Positions 7,492 to 14,603 of a stretch of DNA of 64,000 nt are shown here, in pieces. The position numbers and the translations under genes are program-made. Below the pieces are notes generated by a model, which worked only from the letters and a program-made list of their open reading frames with translations, was not told where the DNA came from and ran no database searches. Each line of letters starts with the position of its first letter. Position 1 is the first letter of the stretch. Origin of the DNA: Nocardia otitidiscaviarum NBRC 14405. GTDB lineage: Bacteria > Actinomycetota > Actinomycetes > Mycobacteriales > Mycobacteriaceae. The stretch lies in the NCBI RefSeq assembly GCF_000308635.1, contig NZ_BAGD01000281.1, positions 1-64,000 on the forward strand. Direction: 5' to 3'.

Positions 7492-8033
7492 GATCCGCCG
7501 AACCGGGCCGCCGCGCCCTGCTGGACGCCGGCCGCACCCTGCTGGCCACCTCCGACCTGTCCAAACTGTCGGTCAACTCCATCACCGCCACCGCCGATAT
7601 GGCCAAGGGCAGCTTCTACCAGCACTGGCCCAGCCGCGACGACTACATCCTCGCCCTGCACCGCGCCTTCCACGACCATCTGTTCGAGCGCGTCCAGGAG
7701 CGGATCGCCGACCAGCGGCCCGGAGCCGAACGCCTCGCCACCGGCATCCGGGCCTACCTCGACGGCTGCCTCGCCGAACCCGCCACCAAGGCCCTGCTCG
7801 TCCAGGCCCGCACCGAGGCCGCCCTCGGCGACGAAGTGGCACAGCGCAACAGGCAGGCCGCCGACGTCCTCACCGCCGATCTCACCGCGCTCGGCTGGAG
7901 CGACCCCGAACCGATCGCCGTCCTGCTCGTCGCCGCCATCGCCGAAACAGCGCTCATGGAACTGACGGACCGCGGCCCCCGTCCGGATCTCCGAGCCGCG
8001 CTGCTCCGTTTGGCCGCACCGCCCCGCGGCTGA
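7488..8033 (+). CDS. TetR-family transcriptional regulator
   Basis: A 181-residue regulator. The helix-turn-helix spans residues 8-52 (LLDAGRTLLATSD, then ATADMAKGSFYQHWPSRDDYILAL), and the C-terminal domain (YLDGCLAEPATKALLVQARTEAAL) resembles the TetR_C families found next to hydrolases. It is the last gene of the lipase-hydrolase operon, coupled by ATGA. The perfect palindrome ahead of the operon (5628-5645) is the likely binding site, giving negative feedback. Confidence 0.88.
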   Translation: MRSAEPGRRALLDAGRTLLATSDLSKLSVNSITATADMAKGSFYQHWPSRDDYILALHRAFHDHLFERVQERIADQRPGAERLATGIRAYLDGCLAEPATKALLVQARTEAALGDEVAQRNRQAADVLTADLTALGWSDPEPIAVLLVAAIAETALMELTDRGPRPDLRAALLRLAAPPRG

Positions 8034-8040
8034 GCGGGCC

Positions 8041-8055
8041 CGGCCTCGCAGGCCG
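8041..8055. terminator. small hairpin between convergent genes
   Basis: CGGCCT-CGC-AGGCCG forms a six-bp stem with a three-base loop just after the tetR stop and before the end of the convergent phosphoesterase gene. There is no T-tract. It may stop transcription from either side. Confidence 0.35.
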
Positions 8056-8094
8056 GATTCGACGTTCCCGTCTGCCGGCATCCGTGCCCCACGA

Positions 8095-9240
8095 TCATCG
8101 GCCGGAGTCGGTCCGCTCCGCACGCAGGATCAGCAGGGTGATCTCGCTGGGGGCGAAGACGCGGAGTTGCGGGCCCCAGAAGCCGGTGCCGCGGCTGGTG
8201 TAGAGCTGGGTCGCGCCGTGCCGGGACAGACCCGCCACCACCGGCTGGTCGAGGCGGACCAGGTAGCGGAAGGGCCAGATCTGGCCGCCGTGGGTGTGGC
8301 CGGAGATCTGCAGGGCCACGCCCGCCGCCTGGGCTTCGATGATCTGCTTGGGCTGGTGGGCCAGCAGGATGACGGGGAGGTCGCGGTTCGCGCCGTCCAG
8401 TGCGGCGGTGAGGTCGGGGCCGTGGCCGGGCAGGGTGGTCCCGGTGGGGTCGTCGATGCCCGCCAGGATCAGGCTGTCGCCGCCGCTGGTCAGCACCGCG
8501 TGCTGATTGCGGAGGGGCTGCCAGCCGATCGAGGTCATATGGTCGATCCAGCCCTGCGCGTCGCCGAAGTACTCGTGGTTGCCGGTGATGTAGTAGCGGC
8601 CGAGCCGGGCCTGTACCTTGCCGAGCGGATCCACCTGCCGGTGCCGCTTCTCGACCGAGCCGTCGGCGAGATCGCCCGCATGGCAGGCGATATCGGGATC
8701 GAGCGAATTGACCACCTCGACCACGCGTTCGGACCAGCGCAGTCGGTCGGTGGCGGCGTAGTGGGTATCGGTGACAACCGCCACGCGCAACCCGTCGAGC
8801 CTGGTGCCCAGACCGCGGATGGGGATCTCCAGGGTGCGCACCCGGGGAACGCGCCGGGCTTCGACGACGCCCCAGACGCTGAGCGCCACGGCGACGATGA
8901 GCACTCCCGCGGCGATGATGCGCGAGCGCGCCGGATCGTCCACCCCCGCCACGGTCAGCCCCAGTCCGGCGACCAGGCCGATGGCCGACCAGCTGAACAG
9001 CACCCACATCACGCCCAGCAGCGTGTCGCCCACGATCGACGCCGCATCCGACTGTCTGCTCCCGTGCCCGAGCAGCATGGTCGTCGGCAGCACGGCGTAG
9101 CCCAGCAGGAATACCGCCGTACCCAGCCAGAACAGCGTGCTCGCGCCGTCGGTGGGCGCGGCGACCAGCGTCCACCAGGGTAGGAGGAACAGCAGGGCGG
9201 GAATCGCCAGGAACAGGATGACGCGGGGGAGGTATTTCAC
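8095..9240 (-). CDS. membrane-anchored metallophosphoesterase
   Basis: A 381-residue protein. Four hydrophobic segments occupy roughly residues 1-135. The calcineurin-like catalytic domain follows, with VTDTHYAATD (D-x-H), AGDLADG (GD-x-x-D), ITGNHEYF (GNHD-type), LLAHQPK and SGHTHGGQIWP. These are the full set of metal ligands for a two-metal phosphoesterase. This YaeI/YkuE-like architecture acts on phosphodiesters such as lipid-linked substrates at the membrane, with the catalytic domain probably outside. I used the GTG at 9240, which begins right before TM1. An ATG 60 bases upstream in the same frame is an alternative, and neither has a strong ribosome binding site. Confidence 0.82.
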   Translation of the reverse strand: MKYLPRVILFLAIPALLFLLPWWTLVAAPTDGASTLFWLGTAVFLLGYAVLPTTMLLGHGSRQSDAASIVGDTLLGVMWVLFSWSAIGLVAGLGLTVAGVDDPARSRIIAAGVLIVAVALSVWGVVEARRVPRVRTLEIPIRGLGTRLDGLRVAVVTDTHYAATDRLRWSERVVEVVNSLDPDIACHAGDLADGSVEKRHRQVDPLGKVQARLGRYYITGNHEYFGDAQGWIDHMTSIGWQPLRNQHAVLTSGGDSLILAGIDDPTGTTLPGHGPDLTAALDGANRDLPVILLAHQPKQIIEAQAAGVALQISGHTHGGQIWPFRYLVRLDQPVVAGLSRHGATQLYTSRGTGFWGPQLRVFAPSEITLLILRAERTDSGR

Positions 9241-9314
9241 GGGAGGACCATTCTCGTCGGCGCGGCGCGAGATGCGACAGCGCCGCGCCAGTGGTCCCAT
9301 CGACAGTAACAGCG

Positions 9315-9968
9315 TCAGCGGGAGAGCCGTTCCAGCTGTCGCAGCAGCTCCGAGGCGGCGACGGGCTCCAGCGCCCCGAAGACGCCGCCGCTCACCTCCA
9401 CCCCGAAGATGCGCAGCTCGTCGGGGTCGTCGTGGAACCCGCCCCGGATGCCGTGGTCGAGAGTGAGCGTCACCTGGTGGCGGGCGTCGACGCGGCGGAA
9501 CGCGCGCCGGTCGGCGAGCACCCACCCGTACTGCTGAAGCCCGAACACCCGGCCGGTGCGTACCCGTCGATTGTCGAAGCGGGCCAGGCGATTAGAGGCC
9601 GCCTCCGCCGGGGTGAGGGTGTACACCTCACGATCGAGCTGGGCGAACGGTTGTGACAGCCCGCGGTCGGCGAACACCGCGCGCCACCGGTCGAGGCCGT
9701 CGGCGAGCTCGAGCGGATGCGCGATCCGGACGAGCGTGTCGTCCGCTGGCGCGAGCACCCGCCCGTCCGGGTCGACGTACCCGCCGTCGCGCTCGATACG
9801 AAACGACTCGGTGACAGCATCGTCGGCGTCGACGATCGCCCAGACGAGCCGCCGCGCCGGTTCCCCGCGCCCCGGCTGTTCCACGATGGTCTTCCGATGC
9901 GCGCCCACCCGCCAGCGGCGGCCGTCCACCATCGCCCCCTCGAGGTGCCGAATGTGTTCGGTGGCCAT
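9315..9968 (-). CDS. stand-alone DUF4132-like domain protein
   Basis: The 217-residue product matches the C-terminal module of DUF4132/MolR-type proteins, which usually have 800 or more residues: VRIAHPLELADGLDRWRAVFAD, LSQPFAQLDREVYTLT, GWVLADRRAFRRVD and a closing IFGVEVSGGVFG. Here only that module is present, with its own start (ATG preceded by GAGGAG eight bases away). It is either a natural domain-only family member or the surviving end of a larger gene. Nothing upstream encodes the missing part, because the next gene is divergent. The molecular function of the domain is unknown. Confidence 0.65.
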   Translation of the reverse strand: MATEHIRHLEGAMVDGRRWRVGAHRKTIVEQPGRGEPARRLVWAIVDADDAVTESFRIERDGGYVDPDGRVLAPADDTLVRIAHPLELADGLDRWRAVFADRGLSQPFAQLDREVYTLTPAEAASNRLARFDNRRVRTGRVFGLQQYGWVLADRRAFRRVDARHQVTLTLDHGIRGGFHDDPDELRIFGVEVSGGVFGALEPVAASELLRQLERLSR

Positions 9969-10067
9969 CTGTCAGCTCCTCGGCGCGGGCGCGGAAATCG
10001 GATACGCGCAGTCGATTGTCCAGGTGGGCGCCTGCGCGGGGCAACGCACCCGACCCTGGACAATTAA

Positions 10068-10079
10068 ATACGATCGTAT
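10068..10079. promoter_or_regulatory. probable TetR operator in the 9968/10094 divergent region
   Basis: ATACGATCGTAT is a perfect 12-bp palindrome 15 bases before the NTF2-like gene. The string CGATCGTATG recurs at the start of the nearby TetR gene (see 11695). It overlaps a likely -10 region (TGGACA at 10057, TGTATT near 10079), so binding would block transcription. Confidence 0.55.
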
Positions 10080-10093
10080 GTATTGTTTTGGCC

Positions 10094-10543
10094 ATGGTCA
10101 CCGATCGAATGTTCGAGCTTGTGCGGCAACTCGCCACGGCGAAGGGTCGGGCGGATGTTTCCGCCGCGCTGCGGCTCATGCACGACGACATGGTGCTGGA
10201 GGTTCCGGCGTTCGGAGCGGTGGTGCGCGGCCGATCGGCGAACGAGACGGCACTGCGCTGGTTCTTCGCGACATTTCCCGACTATCGGGTCGAGGTGACC
10301 GGCCACCTCGCCGACCGGACCGGACTCGTCGCCTGGGGAACCGCGCGAATGACGTTGACGGGCAACGGGTTGGGTGTCTTCCCCACCGGCCGCGGTGCCG
10401 AACTGCCGGTCTTCCTCCGCTTCCGCTTCGCCGACGATCTGATCGTCGGCGAGTACTTCCACTTCGACCTGGCCGAGTTGTGCGCGCAATCGGGTGTCTC
10501 CGGCGACGAGGTCCGGCGGCACCTGTTCCGGGACGGGAGATGA
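10094..10543 (+). CDS. SnoaL/NTF2-like protein
   Basis: A 149-residue alpha+beta-barrel protein: the N-terminal helix is followed by ALRLMHDDMVLEVP, then FFATFPDYRVEV and FLRFRFADDLIVGEYFHFD, the usual SnoaL-like order. Such proteins are small-molecule isomerases, hydrolases or binding proteins with a cone-shaped pocket. The specific reaction is unknown. It is the first gene of a pair whose second start overlaps its stop (ATGA). It appears to be controlled by the TetR at 11007-11696 through shared palindromes. No clear ribosome binding site precedes the ATG, so a very short leader is possible. Confidence 0.75.
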   Translation: MVTDRMFELVRQLATAKGRADVSAALRLMHDDMVLEVPAFGAVVRGRSANETALRWFFATFPDYRVEVTGHLADRTGLVAWGTARMTLTGNGLGVFPTGRGAELPVFLRFRFADDLIVGEYFHFDLAELCAQSGVSGDEVRRHLFRDGR

Positions 10544-11031
10544 TCATGGACAGTCGTATCCGGGATATCGCGCCGATCGCGACGCGGCGGCTCTTCGACG
10601 TGGTGGTCGACCTGGACGCGCCGCTGTCGATCGGTGGTCCGCTCGGGCAGCGGGTGCTCTTCCGGGCCGTGGGAGGAACGTTCGAAGGAGAGCGGCTGCG
10701 CGGGGAGGTGGTGTCCGGCGGCGGGGACTGGGCGGTGTTCCGAGCCGACGGGGCCATGGTGCTGGATGTGCGGGTGACATTGCGGGCCGAGGACGGCGCG
10801 CTGGTGCAGATGAGCTACGGCGGGCGCTGGATCATGCCCGGCGATATCCGCGCGGAGATCGGGAATCCGGCCACGCGGCATCTGGTCGATCCGTCGCGGT
10901 ACTACTTCCGGACGGCTCCGTCGTTCGAAACCGGGGCGCGAAACTACCTGTGGCTGAACGACGTCGTGTGCGTCGGGTCGGGCTACCCGGTCGAGAACGG
11001 CGTCGCCTACCGGGTGTTCGAGGTGCTGTGA
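10540..11031 (+). CDS. DUF3237 domain protein
   Basis: A 163-residue protein with the DUF3237 layout: an initial strand (RLFDVVVDLDAPLSIG), then GGTFEGERLRGEVVSGGGDW, the strand VLDVRVTLRAEDGALVQMSYGGRW, and the closing FRTAPSFETGARNYLWLNDVVCVGSG with its typical YLWLN motif. Members form a beta-barrel and are often found with oxidoreductases or NTF2-like proteins. No activity is established. It is translationally coupled to the NTF2-like gene. Its last 25 bases overlap the 3' end of the convergent tetR. Confidence 0.82.
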   Translation: MIMDSRIRDIAPIATRRLFDVVVDLDAPLSIGGPLGQRVLFRAVGGTFEGERLRGEVVSGGGDWAVFRADGAMVLDVRVTLRAEDGALVQMSYGGRWIMPGDIRAEIGNPATRHLVDPSRYYFRTAPSFETGARNYLWLNDVVCVGSGYPVENGVAYRVFEVL

Positions 11032-11696
11032 CGCGTCGAGGGCGCGAGCAGGGTGTCCAGAGCGCGGTGTGCTCGCCGCACGCTGTCCGCATCTCCCCAG
11101 CGCAGCGCGATGTTCATGGCGCTCAGCACGGCCTGGAGCTGAAAGGCGGTGACTTCCGGCTCGGGGGCGGCGATCTCGCCCCGGTCGGCGGCCACCCGCA
11201 GTTCGTGTGCCAGGGCCGCCAGCCAGGCGTGGTGCTGCTCCATCAGCGCATCCCGCACCGGCCCGGGGCGACTGTCGAACTCGGCGAGATTCGCGGTCCA
11301 GAAGCAGCCGCCCGGGAACAGTGGTGCGGTGGCGTAGTCGATCCAGTTTCCGATCAGCGCCCACAGTCGCTCGGCTCCCTCCGGAGCCGTTACGGCCGGT
11401 CGAATCACCGTGTCCACGAAGACTGTTCGCGCCTCGTCGATGGTCGCCAGCTGAAGCCGCTCCTTGGTTCGGAACAGCGTCTGAATGCCCGCTTTGCTGA
11501 TGGACAGTTCATCGGCGAGCCGACCGAAGCTCAATCCGTCGAGTCCGTCCAGCGAGGCGAGATCGACCGCGCGGCGTGTAATCGCCTTGCGCGATCGATC
11601 GCCTCGACTGCGGCGACCATCGGTGGGGGGTGCACCCGGGGAGGTCGCGTCGTCGGGCATCCGATCGGCCCCGGGGTCGGCGACGTGCTCGGCCAT
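11007..11696 (-). CDS. TetR-family transcriptional regulator
   Basis: A 229-residue protein with a long unstructured N terminus. The helix-turn-helix covers about residues 32-78 (KAITRRAVDLASLDG, then DELSISKAGIQTLFRTKERLQLAT). The C-terminal domain contains CFWTANLAEFDSRPGPVRDAL, as in TetR_C_13-like proteins. It is convergent with the NTF2-like/DUF3237 operon and overlaps its end by 25 bases. A dyad covers its start codon (11695-11710) and shares CGATCGTATG with the palindrome ahead of that operon, so it likely represses both. Confidence 0.88.
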   Translation of the reverse strand: MAEHVADPGADRMPDDATSPGAPPTDGRRSRGDRSRKAITRRAVDLASLDGLDGLSFGRLADELSISKAGIQTLFRTKERLQLATIDEARTVFVDTVIRPAVTAPEGAERLWALIGNWIDYATAPLFPGGCFWTANLAEFDSRPGPVRDALMEQHHAWLAALAHELRVAADRGEIAAPEPEVTAFQLQAVLSAMNIALRWGDADSVRRAHRALDTLLAPSTRHSTSNTR

Positions 11697-11710
11697 ACGG
11701 TCGATCGTAT
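11695..11710. promoter_or_regulatory. dyad over the TetR start codon
   Basis: ATACG-GTCGAT-CGTAT has perfect five-base arms and contains CGATCGTATG, also found at 10071-10080. Its location over the start codon of the TetR gene is consistent with autorepression. Confidence 0.45.
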
Positions 11711-11721
11711 GCCATGGCCGT

Positions 11722-12672
11722 TCAGTCCAGGCGGACCCGCAGCACCGTACCGCTTTCCGTGCTCACCAGTAGATCCCGGCCGGGGCCCGCGGCGACGGCC
11801 GTCATGGGCTCGCCCGCCAGCACGGTACAGGTGGCGTGGGTCTCCGAATCGACGCGTACCAGGTGGCCGCTGGTGGTGGCGACGTAGAGTCGGCCGTCCG
11901 GGCCGACGGTGAGATCGTCCGGGAGTGCCGGGGCGGTGAACGGGGCGGCCGCCAGGTCGGCGGCGACGGTCGGGTGGCCGGGGTCGGCGATCGGAACGCG
12001 CAGCACCCGGGCGGCGGGACTGCCCATGAGCGTTACGAACACCGAATCACCTTGCACCGTAATGCCATTGACTGCCAGCCCGTTCTCGCTGACAGTCTTG
12101 GGGGCGCGGGCGGTCCAGTCGGCGTCGACGGTGCCGTCGGGCCGGATGCGGACGACCCCGGCGGTGGTGTCGCCGACGTAGAGGTTGCCCGCCGCGTCGA
12201 AGTCCGCGCCATTGGCCATGCCGAGGCCGCTCACGAAGGGCTCCGGCCGAGGGGCGGCGGCGGTCGGGTCCAGCCGGACCACGCCGCCGGTGCGGGTGAT
12301 CGCGGAGAACGGCGCATTGCCGGTGTTGACGTACAGCAGCCCGTCGGGGCCGAAGGCGATCGCGCCGGGGAAGGCCACGGGAACGGTCGCGGTGAGTTCA
12401 CCGGAGGGGTTGTAGCGCTCCACCACGTTCCGATACATGCGACCCACCCACACATTGCCCCGGTCATCGACGCCGATGCTCTCCGCCCAGTCCAACACCG
12501 GAATGCGCAGTGGCAGAGCCGTTGTCGTGACGGCGGTGCATCCGCCCGGTTCGGCGCTCGCCGGGGCGGGGGCGATGGCGACCACGGCGGCCAGCGCCGC
12601 GGCGCCGGCCGCGAGGGGCAGCCGGACGGTCGGGCGTGCTGCGATGGCGGCGATGCCGCGGTTGCGTTCCAT
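11722..12672 (-). CDS. secreted SMP-30/gluconolactonase-like beta-propeller
   Basis: A 316-residue protein. An N-terminal signal peptide (hydrophobic AAGAAALAAVVAIAPAP, cleavage near ASA) precedes repeated propeller blades. Typical blade phrases are GVDDRGNVWVGRMYRNVVERY, FGPDGLLYVNTG, FDAAGNLYVGDTTAGVVRI and VGPDGRLYVATTSGHLVRV. The order matches SMP-30/strictosidine synthase-like six-bladed propellers, which bind a divalent metal and often hydrolyse lactones. An export signal makes an extracellular or cell-wall role likely. No neighbour points to a pathway. Confidence 0.75.
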   Translation of the reverse strand: MERNRGIAAIAARPTVRLPLAAGAAALAAVVAIAPAPASAEPGGCTAVTTTALPLRIPVLDWAESIGVDDRGNVWVGRMYRNVVERYNPSGELTATVPVAFPGAIAFGPDGLLYVNTGNAPFSAITRTGGVVRLDPTAAAPRPEPFVSGLGMANGADFDAAGNLYVGDTTAGVVRIRPDGTVDADWTARAPKTVSENGLAVNGITVQGDSVFVTLMGSPAARVLRVPIADPGHPTVAADLAAAPFTAPALPDDLTVGPDGRLYVATTSGHLVRVDSETHATCTVLAGEPMTAVAAGPGRDLLVSTESGTVLRVRLD

Positions 12673-12804
12673 GGACTCTGGTACTCCCGTTCGACTATCC
12701 GACCCGGAGTCAGGCTAGCGGTTCGCCGTCGTGCCCGCGCGGGCCGATTCGCCGGGTCGGTGACCGGCGGGTAACCTTCGGCTCGCACAAGATCTGAAAG
12801 GACC

Positions 12805-14508
12805 GTGGTGAAGACTTCGGGCTCGGAGGAAACGACTGCCGAGCGCGTCGTGGACGTCCTGGTGGTGGGTTCGGGAGCGGCCGGGATGAGCGCCGCGCTG
12901 ACCGCCGCCACCCACGGCCTGGCTACCGTGATCATCGAGAAATCCTCGTACTGGGGCGGTTCCAGCGCACGGTCCGGTGGCGGCGTATGGATTCCCGACA
13001 ATCCGGTGCTGCGAGCACAGGCCCCGGCCGACGACCTCGAGGACGCCCGTCGCTATCTGCACGGCATAGTCGGCCCGCATGCCGATCCGGCGCGGATCGA
13101 CGAATACCTGGACCGCGGTGCGGAAGCCCTGACTTTCCTCATCGACACCGCCCCGCTGCATCTGGAATGGGTGCGCGACTATGCCGACTACTACCCGGAG
13201 GCCCCCGGCGGACGGGCCGCCGGCCGCTCCTGCGAACCGCTGCCCTTCGACACCCGCCGACTCGGCGCCGACGCCGCCACCATGCATCCGCCCTACAGCG
13301 CCGCACCGACCAATCTGGTCGTGAAGCAGTCCGAATACCGTTGGATCAGTCTCGGATTGCGCACCTGGCGCGGCCCCGCCGCCATGCTGCGGGTCGCCGC
13401 GCGGGCGCTCGGCGCCTACCTGCGCGGCCGCCGCTTGCGCGGACTCGGCGCAGCCCTCATGGGCGAGCTCATGCTGGGCGTGCGGGCGGCCGGGGTGCCC
13501 GTGGAACTCGATACCGCGCTGACCGAACTCATCACCGAGAACGATCGCGTGGTGGGCGCCCGGGTCGAACGCGACGGCCGCCCCGAGGTGTGGCGGGCCC
13601 GACACGGAATCGTGCTGGCCTGCGGTGGTTTCGAGCACAATGCCGAGATGCGGCGCAAGTACCAGCGTGAGCCCGTCGGTTCGGAGTGGACCACCGGCGC
13701 GCCCACCAACACCGGTGACGGCATCACCGCCGCGCTGAAACTCGGTGCGGCCGTGCGTCTCATGGACGACGCGTGGTGGGGCCCCGCCATCCCGCTGCCC
13801 GAGGGGCCGTGGTTCGCGCTGACCGAACGGTCACTGCCGCGCAGCATCATCGTCGACGCCCGGGGTGAGCGGTTCATGAACGAGTCGCTGCCGTATGTCG
13901 AAGCGGTGCATCGGATGTACGGCGGCGACTTCGGGCAGGGCGACGGTCCGGGCGAGCACATTCCCGCCTGGCTGATCTTCGACAAGAAGTACCGCAACCG
14001 GTACATGTTCGCCACGCTGCCCGGCCGCGCCCCGCTGCCCAAGGCGTGGCTGGAGTCCGGCGTGCTGGTCGAGGCGGCCACCATCGCGGAACTGGCGGAG
14101 CGGATCGGCGTGCCCGCCGCCGCCCTGACCGCCACCGTCGAGCGCTTCAACGGCTTCGCGGACAACGGGGTGGACGAGGACTTCCGGCGTGGCGAGAGCG
14201 TCTACGACCACTACTACGGCGATATCGCCAACAAGCCGAACCCGAGCCTCGGGCCGCTGACCAAGGGTCCGTTCTACGCGGCGCGGCTGGTGCCGGGCGA
14301 CCTCGGCACCAAGGGCGGTATCGACACCGACGCCGCCGGCCGCGCGCTGCGGGCCGACGGCTCGGTGATCGCGGGACTCTACGCGGCGGGCAACACCAGT
14401 GCGCCGGTCATGGGCCATACCTACGCTGGACCGGGGGCGACCATCGGTCCGGCGCTGGTGTTCGGGTACCTCGCGGCGCTCGATATCGCCGGCCGGGCGC
14501 GCGGCTGA
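12805..14508 (+). CDS. FAD-dependent 3-ketosteroid delta1-dehydrogenase-like protein
   Basis: A 567-residue flavoprotein of the KstD/fumarate reductase family. The FAD-binding VVGSGAAGMSAALTAATHG is at about residues 19-37, followed by EKSSYWGGSSARSGGGVWIP. The C-terminal GHTYAGPGATIGPALVFGYL is the family signature, and its Tyr and Gly correspond to conserved active-site residues of KstD enzymes. These enzymes introduce the C1-C2 double bond in ring A of 3-ketosteroids during sterol breakdown. No other steroid gene lies nearby, so a different ketone substrate is possible. The GTG start is supported by AAAGGA upstream. Confidence 0.82.
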   Translation: MVKTSGSEETTAERVVDVLVVGSGAAGMSAALTAATHGLATVIIEKSSYWGGSSARSGGGVWIPDNPVLRAQAPADDLEDARRYLHGIVGPHADPARIDEYLDRGAEALTFLIDTAPLHLEWVRDYADYYPEAPGGRAAGRSCEPLPFDTRRLGADAATMHPPYSAAPTNLVVKQSEYRWISLGLRTWRGPAAMLRVAARALGAYLRGRRLRGLGAALMGELMLGVRAAGVPVELDTALTELITENDRVVGARVERDGRPEVWRARHGIVLACGGFEHNAEMRRKYQREPVGSEWTTGAPTNTGDGITAALKLGAAVRLMDDAWWGPAIPLPEGPWFALTERSLPRSIIVDARGERFMNESLPYVEAVHRMYGGDFGQGDGPGEHIPAWLIFDKKYRNRYMFATLPGRAPLPKAWLESGVLVEAATIAELAERIGVPAAALTATVERFNGFADNGVDEDFRRGESVYDHYYGDIANKPNPSLGPLTKGPFYAARLVPGDLGTKGGIDTDAAGRALRADGSVIAGLYAAGNTSAPVMGHTYAGPGATIGPALVFGYLAALDIAGRARG

Positions 14509-14603
14509 CACACCGATCCCGCGCGCCACGCCACCGCATCGTCGACCATCGGTCATTCTCGACCGTGGGTGGACAGGGTGGTTCCGATACCGAAGGGGGC
14601 TTC

